This document shows, piece after piece, positions 11,411-22,952 of a stretch of DNA of 64,000 bases. Made by a program: the position numbers and the translations under genes. Positions within the stretch are counted from its first letter, which is position 1; every line of letters starts with the position of its first letter. The stretch is from Apoderus coryli (taxonomy: Eukaryota > Arthropoda > Insecta > Coleoptera > Attelabidae). The notes under the pieces were generated by a model. It saw only the letters and a list, made by a program, of their open reading frames with translations. It was not told the DNA's origin and ran no database searches. The stretch lies in NCBI GenBank assembly GCA_911728435.2, contig OU452205.1, forward strand, positions 12,964,260-13,028,259. Reading direction: 5' to 3'.

Positions 11411-12839
11411 TGAGGAAAAGTTTGTAGATATATTAAACTGTGCCTATACGATATTTACGATAAAATTTAATTCTAATGCAAACTTTCATTTTGTAGTGTC
11501 GCCCTATAGGTGTTATATTGGATAACACCAAACGATTATTTTAAAAAATTATTTGCTTTCGGAATATAGGTTTGAAATAAATCCTACAGAATGCTAAAGC
11601 TTAATAATCTGTTATAAAGAAACATCCTTGTTCATTTAGGTACTAATTTCCTGAAAAATTTCTTATCTTCGTATGCGGCCTTTTATTTTATATTTTTTAT
11701 GACACACTAAAATAAACATTTGATCTCTTTTATGAGGGTAAGATTTAAGACCATTATAAACAACATGACCATTAAACCAGAACAAAAAAAAATAAAATCA
11801 GGCATTAAACATTGAACCACACAAGTCGTTGTTCTTGGCATTGTTTCTTAATACCATTAATTATAAATTACATATGAAATGGTAAGTGCTGTACATACAG
11901 TATAATCTCCAATAGTGTAGAAATATTATAATCATTTAGTTAAGTTGGGTATAACCGTAAGTATATGCAACTAATAGGTACCTACTTAAGCGCCCGCGCG
12001 ACTGGTTATAATGCATTTCCTCTTTAAGCGCAACTTATTTATTTAAACATTATCTATTAAACAACCGCGTGGATAAGAGTAAAGAGTTTGAAAAAACGAT
12101 CAAAAGAATACATTTGTATTAACTGATCAAATTAAATTTAACAAATTAAATTCTAAAAGTGAAAATAAAAGTGTCTTCATTGTTTGTTAAATACATAAAT
12201 TAATTTTAAATTTGAATTAATTATTGTGAAAACCAAATACATTCAAAAATTAAAAGAAGGTGAGTTGCTAAAAATAATACAGTATGAATTATATATTTGA
12301 AAATTTTATGGATCTACTTGATAACATCCGTAATTTTAATTAATTTTAATAATTGTTTTGGTTTGAATAAAAAAAATCCCGCGCATTTCTGCTTAGCACA
12401 AATTTAAATTTAACCAATAATTTGACAAAGAACTGCTATTTTGCATATTTATTAATTCATTGTTTCAATCAGCGGATTTCCTAAATATAAAAATCTAAAA
12501 TTACTTTGTTTGCTATTTAAATATACAGTTATTGCAGTCTATAATTAGGAGGCAGCGGTAGTTAAATTATATATTAATTAATGTCCCAAATTAGACGATA
12601 TACCTGTGGTTACTGAATTGACTAAATACATAGAAACGAGTGACTTTTGACAATATAGACCTACAATGTCCAAATTTTTGTTTTATTTTTTAAATTTTTA
12701 TTTGCAATTATTTATTTTACTAATATCTTGTAAATTTATTCTGGCTATTAGTAGCTGGCTACTAGAAGCTGTTACTACTGTAAAACTGTTTCTTTTTTTA
12801 TGTTCTTGAACCATTTTTATTTTAATTTTTTTGTTCTTG
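11411..12839. other. no recognised feature
   Basis: AT-rich stretch without exon-like frames. A small GC-richer spot at about 11990-12010 is not a recognisable element. Confidence 0.4.
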
Positions 12840-13385
12840 TTTTCCTTTGGGTTTCAGGTTCTTGAAAACAACTTTTTTTTTTAATTTTTAGCGAAAAATT
12901 ACATTTCGCTTGTCGAACTTTATTAACTAACTACGTTTCGGCGATGGTTTGTCGGCTTCTTCAGGTCATTCTAGAACATTCCAAACATTATGTATATACA
13001 TTCACAAATATCGTATAAACCTGATTTTATAAAATATTTTTCTTTTTTTTACAATAATAATATAATATGTATTTTTATTGTGAAAAAAAGAAAAATACTC
13101 GTATTTTATAAAATGTGATTTTTAGAATGTTTAATTTATATTCTGAATTTTGATGACAAACTGTAAAAAAAAATAATAATAGGTAAATCAGGTTTATATG
13201 ATATTTGTGAATATATATAGGTACATAATGATTCGAATGGTCTAAAATGACCTGAAGGGGGCGACAAACCATCGCCGAAATGTAGTTAGTTAATAAAGTT
13301 AGACAAGCGAAATGTAATTATTCGCTAAAAATTAAAAAAAAAAAGTTGTTTTCAAGAACCTCACACCCAAAGTAAAACAAGAAGA
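12840..13385. mobile_element. fold-back element with hammerhead-like motif
   Basis: Arms of about 190 bp (12840-13030 and 13187-13378) are inverted copies, starting TTTGGGTTTCAGGTTCTTG. The right arm reads CTGAAGG (13252-13258), one base, stem GGCGA/TCGCC (13260-13264 and 13272-13276), then GAAA. The left arm has the same layout with a damaged stem. The layout matches the other fold-backs in this window although the rest of the sequence is unrelated. Confidence 0.55.
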
Positions 13386-13465
13386 AAAAACTTTTCAATA
13401 ATAATTTACAATTAAAACAAAAAAATATAGTTACTCGTCAAATTATAATAAATTTCAACTAAAAG

Positions 13466-13672
13466 AAAACAAACAAAAACTTTCAAAGTCGACTCCGCAA
13501 AATCTTTCATTTAGTTATGAAAAGGGAAACTGGTTTCGGCTCAACAAGCCATCATCAGTCCAATCTTACAAAAACATCTGTGTAGGCACAGAAAAAATAT
13601 CAAACATAAATAACATTACACGAAAAACAAACAAACACCTGTGGAGTTGACTTTGAAAGTTTTTGTTTGTTT
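13466..13672. repeat. fold-back repeat with hammerhead-like motif
   Basis: Terminal inverted arms of about 33 bp (13466-13498 and 13638-13670, AACAAACAAAAACTTTCAAAG and its inverse) enclose a motif on the - strand. It reads CTGATGA (13558-13552), U, stem GGCT/AGCC, GAAA (13537-13534) and a short AC/GT stem III. Three stem I pairs are possible (13559-13561 with 13527-13525). A diverged relative, with CTGATGA on the - strand near 13950, lies at about 13865-13970. Confidence 0.5.
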
Positions 13673-14631
13673 TCTTTTATTTGAAACTGACACTCCACTT
13701 TGATGATGGATAATTTATTTCGTTTGAGATAATAAATTTATTATTTATTCTTGTGATACGGTTGATTAGGACGCGCTATTGTAGGTATAAGGTTAATACA
13801 AAAATTTGCACTGGTTATATTCAATGCTATCAACGATTTCTTTAAATAAATAAAACGAATCAAATTCAATGTCAACTCCACAAATGTTTTTCAGGCAAAT
13901 CAACTTTAACAGCCAGTAAATACAATTTCTGGCCTAACCCGTCATCAGTCATGTATAAACTTGTAAGAAATCAAAATATCTGAAATTCGCAGAAGTTAAA
14001 AAAAGAATAATATAATATGTAAGTAAAAAATAATAAATCACACAATTAACCACTTTATGTTATGGACAAAAATTGCAAGACAAACGAATAAGTACCTATG
14101 AATAGTTTTGTTAATATTATGTGTTTATTTTCGTGAAAATAGAATATACCATACAAGAAATAGACAACTAAAGTTATACAATTATTTTAGATTTATTTTC
14201 AATTAATGGTGTCACAAAAATTAGTGCATTCAATTTGAAGTAATATTCTAATTTGTTTACAATAAAACGCGGTAAATTTTTATTGTTGAAAACTCTTTAA
14301 AAAATTTTGGAGGAGCCGCAAAGCCTATATTACTAGAGTAAAACCAGTAACGCAAATGAAGATAATCTAATACTTAATTTAATTATTTTCATGTATCTAC
14401 GAGTATTCAAAGATCGAGAGAACACCGTTTCTATAGAATTAGGAATGAAATACTTCGCTATATATTTTTTAACATTCATTATGACATTTAAAACTCAACT
14501 GAAGATTTTGACGTTTTCGGACTTTCTGAAAACATTCATTTTTTTAATAAAAACTGCTATGAACTTCTAACTTTTTTCGCCCTACCTAGCGGGCATGACG
14601 ATCATACTAATGACACAGCATTAATAAGTAC

Positions 14632-15790
14632 AGCATTCCGTCTCCACGTTCGCACTTTGAAAAAAAGTGTGACGTAAGATGCCGCCATTTTGGGTTACAA
14701 AACAGGTCCTGACTAAGAATAATTATAGTTTTTGGTTTCTAACCACAGTACTGTATTTTTATTTTTGTAAAAATATTTAAGTACATAATAATATCGCTGT
14801 CAATTTCAGAAATATTTGTGGTGTGTCATAGTGATTGAAAACAACCTTGAGTGGTGTTATCAGTTAAATGTTGACATGATTGGGTGATTTTTAATAACAA
14901 TAATAATAAACACAACAATAATAAAGATTTTATTAGTAAAAAAGACATTTTTACAAAAGTTGTTATTGTCAAAAAAGAATTAAGATTGTCAGATTTTTGA
15001 TTAGTTTTCAATTTCTATATTATATTGGTCAGTTAAAATCGTTTCAGTTTTGTATTTAGTTTGTTATTTTTCTTTATTAATAAATCGCGTTTATTTCAAT
15101 TTTCGTGGTTTATTATGAATATCGTTGTAGTTTAATTCACAAATTACAACAACAGCAGCTAGGGGTAGTTTAATTCACAAATTACAACAACAGCAACTTT
15201 AAAGGCAAATTTTGGCAAAGACTTCTTGAAACTTTATAATGATATTGTCAATAAAATAACAACTAGCCACGCGACAACTTGTGTTTATGTTTCACTTGTA
15301 TTTAGTTTAATAACATATTAGATACTGTCATTTCGTAATATAAATTTTACGGTTTTACAAATAGTTGTTATAAACGTAAAATTATCTAGTATTTATCTTA
15401 ATTTTTACTTATTACTCACCTAACAGGATCTTTGGGGAAGCGAAAAAAATGTTTAGAGCAAGTGTACCGCTTATTGGGACAACATTTTGCAACACACACA
15501 TGTCTTCCGTGATTATTCATTGTATGAATCCCAAGACACGTTAATAAAAATAAAATCCTTTTAATTCTCACGAACACTATACCAAAAACACAAAACACAG
15601 ATTTAGATTTTAAACACAATATTTATTTATCTCGTACACGCCGACAATGAACTATATATTGAACACAGTAGTGAACTGTATCTATCTACGTCAATGCGAT
15701 TATTTTGACGTTGTAACCCATAATGGCGGCATGCGCGACGATATGCGCAGGACGGCTTGCAAACGTGAAAGACAGAATACTGTATTATTT
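14632..15790 (-). mobile_element. THAP-type DNA transposon, copy 2
   Basis: The left end TACAGCATTCCGTCTCCACG is mirrored, imperfectly, by the right end around 15755-15783 (inverse TACAGTATTCTGTCTTTCACG). Inside, on the - strand, is a THAP zinc-finger exon (15520-15420). The - strand lead sequence at 15740-15620 matches the tails of the tandem retrozyme-like units at about 56331-56740, so the two families share sequence. Left-hand blocks match copy 1 (431-1690) and copy 3 (63728-64000). A THAP finger plus inverted ends suggests a P-element-related family. Confidence 0.6.
15420..15520 (-). pseudogene. THAP zinc-finger exon of a P-like transposase
   Basis: Starting at the ATG at 15520, the first residues include HVCVAKCCPNKRY and CSKHFFRFPKDPVR. 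This is the N-terminal half of a THAP domain: the paired Cys, then the Phe-Pro dipeptide before a basic run. The frame stops at a clean donor (AG|GTGAGT, with GT at 15419-15418), as expected for an exon. THAP domains bind the ends of P elements and are also found in host regulators. No downstream transposase exon is visible, so this looks like an orphan exon of a deleted element. Confidence 0.65.
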
Positions 15791-16489
15791 ATTATACTGT
15801 GCTAATGACATAATTCCGAACTCCTCCTTTCTTACATAATAAAACACATCTAAATTTAAAATTAAAACACAAACATCCTAGCAAAACTCAACTTTTTTAA
15901 ATGAAATGACACCAAATAATATAATAGGCATAGGGATGCATTTTTATAAATCTAAATAAGTAACAATAATATCACAGTTCCTTCAATACTAGGCTGCATT
16001 ATTCATATATTTGACATAAACTGAAGTAAACCAAAATTTGACTAAAAGTCATTGTTGTTGAATTTTATATCTTCATCATATTGCTCATCCGTTTACTGGT
16101 TTTAACTGAATTGTTGTGATTATCTCCGTATTATCCTCAGAAAAATAAATAAAAATAGAAGTGGCATAACAAGAAACTAATCACAAAAATGTCTGTAGCC
16201 TACATAACCTTTATATTTTTACTAAAAAAATCTAACACTGTTGCCAATTGTTCGTTTTATTCATAGAATCAGAACCCTTATTTCACAAATTGTGTAAATT
16301 TTTATTAGGGTTGGTCACAGTGTTCTTACATTGCAGAACTATACAATATTTATAATATTTCTTTTTGTATTCGGCTGCCATTACATGTTCATAAAATATT
16401 TAACGTCAAGAAATCAATCAAATATAATATGATTCACAAAAATACAGTTCTACGGATATAAATGTGTGGCTACCCCGCGGAGGGATTTG
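15791..16489. other. no recognised feature
   Basis: AT-rich DNA with no recognisable frame or repeat. Confidence 0.4.
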
Positions 16490-16622
16490 TTTATATTTAC
16501 ACGTCACGTTGACGTCTGGAGTGCGAGTAGTGCTTCGTACAGTTACGCGAATTAAGTGAATTTGACGAGACTCTTCCACTTTACTGCATTCGTAGTGTGT
16601 AAAACTGGGTTTCCTTTAAATA
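16490..16622 (+). promoter_or_regulatory. possible promoter / 5' leader
   Basis: A locally GC- and CpG-richer stretch with a TGACGTCT box (CRE-like half site) at about 16509. It directly precedes the ATG of the candidate gene at 16623. Inferred from composition and position only; no TATA box or initiator was identified with confidence. Confidence 0.3.
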
Positions 16623-17522
16623 ATGGGGAGAAAAAAGTGCTTAGTTTGCATGTCGAGTGATTTTCCGAGTAAGGTTACGTGTCACAAGTAAGTACAATGG
16701 CGTAGATTTTGGGATTTTGCAGAGATAGTTGTTAACATGAGTTGTTTAAATATACTATACACCTAGTTGCAAAATAGACAGTAATATAATAAACAAAAAT
16801 AATTTTAAATTCATAAAATGCTTTATATTTCATAATTTCTTAATAAATAGTAGCATACATGTATAATGATATTACATAAATACCTTACGATAAAGAGAAG
16901 ATATGGGATGTAGTGCAAGTTCGAGACATGGTCAGTGAGGAATGTGTTGCTATTAAAAGTACAATACTCTAGAAAACTCAGGTTTGTATGTTTGTTAAAA
17001 GACCAGCAAATGTGGCATTTTCAAAACCAGATTTCTAAAGGATTCTACCTTTGATTGCTTACCAGTTTACACGAGCAGATGCAAGAGCCATAATTTAAAT
17101 ATCTAAATATTATAATGATTGATATACTTACAATTTTTCAGTTTTAATAAGCCTAGTAGTAAGATAAGAAAGAAGACACCTGAAGCATTGACAATTGAAA
17201 AAGAAAAGTATGCTCATAATCCTGAAATTACTTATAATTAATTCCTGTGAAATTGTTTATATCATTTTTAGTACTTCCACATGCAGATCAGATTTAGATG
17301 GAGCAGATTTGACAACTAGTTCCAGAAATCCCTCGACAAAACGGTATATTTCATAATTTCGGAAATATATATGATATCGGTGTATCGCATAATATACTAT
17401 TAATTTATGTAATTAAAAATTCATAATTATATACCTTTGCATTTAATAATAAATATTTTCATAATATAGAAAGTGTTTCCTTTTAATCCCAGACATATAT
17501 TATTTAATATATTATATTTGAA
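16623..17522 (+). CDS. candidate small spliced gene with a THAP-like first exon
   Basis: Four exons join in phase: 16623-16687, 17142-17207, 17272-17343 and 17469-17522. All sites are GT-AG and together they give about 85 codons. Exon 1 begins MGRKKCLVC, which resembles the Cys-x2-Cys opening of THAP proteins, and ends near VTCH. Later exons are polar and basic (PSSKIRKKTPEALTIEKEK), with no Phe-Pro motif, so a complete THAP fold is not encoded. The last exon is hydrophobic, lacks recognisable homology, and may be wrong. This could be a decayed host gene, a domesticated THAP element or a chance chain of exons. Exon 1 and the CpG-richer leader are the strongest parts. Confidence 0.3.
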
Positions 17523-18336
17523 AAAAATGCGACAGTTCCTGCGTAGGTATGTATTTATTATTGGAAACTACACCACGATTTCAAAAGAATTATACTACGC
17601 CACTGGCTTTTGTTTACATGCACTCCTTCTGTCATTAAAAAGGTAAATATTGACCTTTATGTTATGAAGACAAACATTGAAATTAGATGACATTTCTATT
17701 TTTATTTATTTTTCTGAGGTATTATCTATTTAAAAATTACACTTGAAAAGAATACTTTACTTTACATACTTTACTGTATGTATGTTTCCTGTATAAAACA
17801 TTGAAAATTTGATAAAGTGAATCGTATTAATTATTCAAGCAACAACTTTTAACAAGAATGACTTTTGCAGTATCTTTCACTTTTTCATTATATTAGGTAT
17901 ACTAATAATTATTATTTGGCAATATTGGTAATAATTCATGACTTTGTCGTATTTGTGACGTTTACACCCTTTTCGTGATGTAATAGTTTTGGACTTTCTT
18001 GCCTCCTGAACTTCACCAGCTCCGTTAGTCTCGGTTGCGATTTGAATTTTATTTTGGACTGAGTCGTCCACATAGTCTTCCGCTACTCTGGTCTACTTCC
18101 AACCACCAATGACCCTTTAGAGTAATAAGATCATCCCCACCACTTGCCAATAGGGTGGCGGACGACCATCTGAAACAGTACGTACTAGAATTCGGCAAAT
18201 GTAAAAATCCTGCTACCTGCTATCTGACTTGGAATGTTTCCTATTGAATCTATTCCTACAACTTGTGAAACACACTTTTTTATAATTTAAAAGAAGCCTT
18301 CTGTTAATATCTGTGGTGGTCTTGATTTAAGATACT
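17523..18336. other. no clear feature
   Basis: A - strand frame at 18071-17877 contains QNKIQIATET and basic runs but matches no family I can name. The rest is AT-rich. Confidence 0.35.
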
Positions 18337-19087
18337 AACGGGTGGGCAGATTTGAGGTTAGGAAGTAAATTGGCTGTCAAATCCTTTGACATTTATTTAG
18401 TAAAAAGTTGGACATTGTAACCATGGAACGCTACACTCTTGATCAGAGAATTTTAATTGTGAAAATTTACTATCAAAATGGTGAAAATTTTAATGTGTCA
18501 CTTCGAGCAGCTTTTCCTCGTAATCAGGCTCCTTCTGAGACCGCTGTGCGTAATTTAACTGCTAAATTCGAGGGTGAGGGTACTGTTGCTGACAATAGAC
18601 CAAAACAATATACGCTCGAAGTGATGCAAACATAGCCGCTGTACAAGAAAGTGTTGAGAATGGTCCTGGAACATCTCTCGTCGACGTTCGCAACAATTGG
18701 GCGTCACCAAAGGCACTTTGCGCAACATTTTGCATAAAGATCTTCATCTTCACGCTTATAAAGTTCAACTCGTTCAGGAATTAAATTTAACGCCACTGGA
18801 TTATTTTTTCTAGGGCCATTTGAAAGACCGGGTTTACGTGAACACACCACAAACAACTGACGCTCTGAAAGATGAAATTCGGCGTTGCATTGATGAGGTA
18901 ATGGAAACTTCGTTGCAAAATGTGGTTCAAAATTTTGTGAGAAGAGTGGACATTTGCCCGACATCATATTCCATTATTAATTCCCATATTTCTACTTTAT
19001 ATTGGTGTCAATAAAACTGAAGTTGCAAAAAAAAAGTGTGTTTTTTAGCCAATTTACTTCCTAACTTCAAATTTGCGTACCCGTTGT
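18337..19087 (+). mobile_element. internally deleted mariner-like element with terminal inverted repeats
   Basis: Inverted ends of about 38 bp (ACGGGTGGGCAGATTTGAGG at 18338 and its inverse ending at about 19085) enclose a transposase remnant. The N-terminal HTH part begins near 18423 (MERYTLDQRILIVKIYY). After a frameshift comes a second HTH (LRNILHKDLHLHAYK-like). VQELN is then joined directly to LTPLDYFF, removing the whole catalytic core between them. The C-terminal piece (VYVNTPQTTDALKDEIRR) ends near 19000. A deletion derivative like this can only move with transposase supplied in trans. Confidence 0.75.
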
Positions 19088-19518
19088 AAGTGTTTTGGAG
19101 TCAATAGTTATTAGAACGACGTCATTCTGTTCATTAATGTCATGTATTGTTATGTTCGTTAGTAACTCTCTCCGGCAAGCTAGCATATCATGCAACAACA
19201 TAATATAAAACACATAAGGTGAATACAAAATTTCATTTGGACACGTTTTTAAAATAATCACTGTCATTTTTGGGTTAATAAACAAATATAAAGAATAACT
19301 ACAAAATCAATAAAAAAATATTCCTACCTTTAGCATTAAGAAGTGAATATTAATAAATTTGCCTGTCTTCTCGCTTAAGAACACTGGACTTCTTAGCCCA
19401 ATATCAAACAGATTTCTTCTTAATGAACCTTGGGAATTGGTTACTGCAAATGTTGTTTTTAATGGTCAAGGTTGCCTTAAGCATTGAATGCTAACACCAA
19501 AGCAAGGAGGCTTTTCTG

Positions 19519-19713
19519 TTCTTAAGTTTGTCTTTCAAATAGGCGATTAAGAACCTCTTCACCTATGCCGTGTACTTTCTTCGTTAAGCACAATTGTAAA
19601 AATTCCTCATATTTTTTCTCGTACCGGTCTTTAGAATTATTTGGTAGTAGGCTTTCAGTTGCCTGGCTCGCTATCTTCGAAACTTCACTATACGATCCAT
19701 CATTTGAATCCAT
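19519..19713 (-). pseudogene. Crypton-like tyrosine recombinase N-terminal fragment
   Basis: A 63-codon frame includes ESLLPNNSKDRYEKKYEEF and LFERQT. This resembles the N-terminal, SAM-like DNA-binding segment of Crypton/DUF3504 recombinases (a 'KxRYExxYxxFxxWC' pattern). No catalytic domain follows on this strand. It is a fragment on the opposite strand to the longer Crypton relic at 20872-21898. Confidence 0.5.
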
Positions 19714-20871
19714 ACTTTTTATTGTACTTTTTATGACAATTACGACCTGTTTGTGTTGTCATTAACAACGATAATGCAATTGTTACATTTCATTGATTTC
19801 AACAATACCTACAATTACCTGACACGTAAATGTAAGTGCATCTATTTTTAAAGATGACATCAGGAAAATATTTGTATTCGAAAAAATTCAAAATGCATTG
19901 CAGTAAACCAAATCCATAACTCTTTAATTTTTGTAAATATTTCCACTCAAGAAAAAAATAGAATATTACACACGAGTCCGACGGTGATGACGGAAAAAGC
20001 TTTCCCTGTTTACCGTCTAATATGATAAATAACTTATATGTTCTTACTGGGGTAAACAATTATAGTTATACTTTTATTATTAAATGTTAATAAGACATAA
20101 TTTGGATGCATCCTTTTAGTTAGACTAACCATATATAATAGTATTAATTGAGCAATTCGTTCCAGTGCAATATTGCAACACATTCCAGATAAGAATAAAT
20201 AAATTGTAACCTTTGTATATTATTTTACCAACGAACGAAGTGTAAAAATTTTAAAATATTGCGTTTTACTTAATATATAGTTAATTTTTTTTTTTTGCTA
20301 AATCTACTATAATATAAAATTAATAATATTAAAGTAATTTAATTTTTTTCGATATCATATGCAATTATAATGATATTTTAGTTAAATGTAGTTATTAAAC
20401 ATTTTTCGTACAACTCAAACTAAATATATAGTAATAAATCAAAGTTTATGGTTTTTTATTACTTGCATGATATTTTCTGAGCGATAAGATATTGTTAGGA
20501 TTCGGAATCGGCCGATCAAAAAACAAACGATCTTCAAAATATGGATACAGGTATCAACCCTATTTATTCATAATCCTTACTATTATTAACATAGTCGCCA
20601 ACAAGACTAGTCGGTCAATTTTCAAAGCCATGACTTCGGTCTTTTCTCTACAACTAAATACAAATAGTGTTGCTACACTTGGCTGTTTGATAATTTTTTA
20701 CTAAACATAGTAACCAATCAAATTACTTAATTTTAAGTCATGTGTCAAATTTCATCCAATCACCTCTGGATTACAGCGAATACCCTACATGTGGTGTTTT
20801 CAGTTTGGTGTTTTTTTTATTAAAAATTAATTAAACGTTTAACTGAAAACTGGTTTAAAAATATCGCGAAG
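19714..20871. other. no recognised feature
   Basis: AT-rich, with long A/T runs at about 20280-20350. No frame or repeat is recognised. Confidence 0.4.
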
Positions 20872-21898
20872 ATGTGGTATTGCATCTAACGATGCAATTA
20901 ATGATATTATATCTAATAATATACCAAAAAATACAATCAAATCAAAAAAATATGTATGGAAAATATTTCTCGAGTTTTGTGCGACCAGAGAATACGAACT
21001 GAATGCTGAAACGAGTTTGCATAATTTGGCTAATATATTGAAAGATTATGCGGTAAATATGAGAAAAGCTGACGGAACTGAATATAAAGAAGCAACTGTA
21101 AAAACATATTGGAACACTACGAGTAGGCTACTCCAGGAAAAATACTTCAATGACTTCAAAATTGTATTCGACCCGTTTACCAGTGTGATACTCAAAAATG
21201 CGCGAGATGCAAGCAATGCAAATCGTAAAAGATTACAGCAGGATCCAAACAAACGAAAATGAACCAGCTCATTGCCTTATAGATTATTTCACGATTGAGA
21301 AAAATAATGATGGAACGCCAACCAACAGAATTGAATACAATCCAATATTCAGTAAAACATGCCAAGGAGGTTCGAAAAGTCGTACAAATAGTAAGTGCCT
21401 TGTTCCAAATATGGCAAACGAAAGTGCATGCCCTGTTCGGTTATTCCATAAATTATTGTCCAAAAGGGGGAGAATATTACTTCCAGTCGCCTATTCTTGA
21501 GACCAAATCGTTTCTGGAAATCTGAAAGTGACACATGGTTTGACAATATACCGGTAGGCAAGAACACAATTAATATGTGGACCAAATCATCGGCGCAAGC
21601 TATTGGTTTGGACACTAAGTGTAAGAAGATATCCAATCATTCGAACAGATCAACTGCAGTTAGCCATTTAGCAAATAAAGGAATTCCTGAACAGCAATTA
21701 ATAAAAATACCAGGACATAGCAGCTCTAATTCAATTAAACCGTACTTGAATATTAACCAAGAACGCCATGGTGAAATAATCAACACCATGCGAGGAATTT
21801 CTTCAACAGTGGAAATTAACAATCCGTCAACTTCAGCAAACTCTTCTTCCAATTTAACATTTACCAATTGTACTTTTCACAACTGTAGTTTTAAATAA
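20872..21898 (+). pseudogene. Crypton-like tyrosine recombinase relic
   Basis: Three consecutive frames are separated by two frameshifts. Frame 1 (about 20872-21262) has a core-binding segment with IPKNTIKSKKYVWKIFLEF. Frame 2 (about 21295-21500) contains CPVRLFHKLLSKR, a wording typical of Crypton-derived DUF3504 proteins. Frame 3 (about 21497-21898) contains NHSNRSTAVSHLANKGIP and GHSSSNSIKPYLNI, matching the Arg...His...Tyr end of the tyrosine recombinase fold. The C-terminal tail is Ser/Asn-rich. The family integrates by recombination and needs no terminal repeats. Frameshifts make this copy inactive. Confidence 0.7.
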
Positions 21899-21973
21899 AA
21901 ATGAATATTTGTTTGATTAAAACTAATACATTTTGTATTTTGATATCTACAAAGTAAAAAATTATCTTATCGA

Positions 21974-22136
21974 ATACTCCTCGGGCCTTGATAAATACTC
22001 AAAATTTTGTCATAGAGAAGCGTGTTGCTCAAGGATAATAGCCCTCGGCCTGCGGCCTTGGTTTATATTATCAAGCAACACGCTTTCGGCATTCTCTATG
22101 ACAAAATTATCTCGGTATTATCAAGACCCTAGGGGT
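21974..22136. repeat. long imperfect hairpin
   Basis: AATTTTGTCATAGAGAA...GCGTGTTGCT is mirrored by AGCAACACGC...TTCTCTATGACAAAATT, around a GC-rich centre (CCTCGGCCTGCGGCC). The left edge is TCCTCGGGCCTTGATAA and the right edge TTATCAAGACCCTAGGG. It lies about 75 bp after the Crypton relic and may be a separate MITE. Confidence 0.65.
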
Positions 22137-22952
22137 ATTACTACTGATAATACTATATAATATTACCTAATTTAAAATGTAGGCATTCCCTGCTATTGTG
22201 TCCTTTTAGAATGAGGGTTACGACTATTTTTTTTTTTTCTTGTAGGACATTTTTGAATGCCCCAATGTATATCCAGTAGTTAGTTTCCGCATAATAAAGA
22301 ATACAATAAACTATAAATATATATAATACAAGAACATATTAGATACTTTCTTTTCTAAAATATTGTCATCAATTGATCTTAAGTACCATATCATACGTGT
22401 GCGAATGAATATTTTAAAACTAATAAAATTCCATACCGGAACAACTTAAACCATAGTTTCACGTAACAATATTTAAACTTCTTCCTTATTATACATAACA
22501 TACACCTCCATAATAGAATAATAAAAATGTTTATCTACAAGTGTACCGTGTGACAACAGTTGATCTACCTTTAAAATGCCAATGTAATATAATTACTATG
22601 GTAATTGTTAAATAATTGATACATTAGGTATTTAATGGCAAAAAGTAGGTTCGCCATCAGATATATTAGTTTTGATAGAAATAGGGATGTTTGTTATAAT
22701 AATACCTACCATATATTTATTATGTTACATTATTTAAATGTATAAACTAAGTTGTCGATCTGTATATAGTATATCCACAGACGACTGTCGATCTTTATTT
22801 ACTTTCTTTTTCGTGTTTAATTATAGATATGTTTCAAGAATGGTACAGGCTCTGCGACTACGTAATAGCAAACTCTTAATCGAGTACTTATCTGAGATAA
22901 ATTTTATATTATGAAACAAAAAAAAACTATTTGTTACTTAAAGGCTAGACAC
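22137..22952. other. no recognised feature
   Basis: AT-rich intergenic DNA. No frame or repeat is recognised. Confidence 0.4.
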
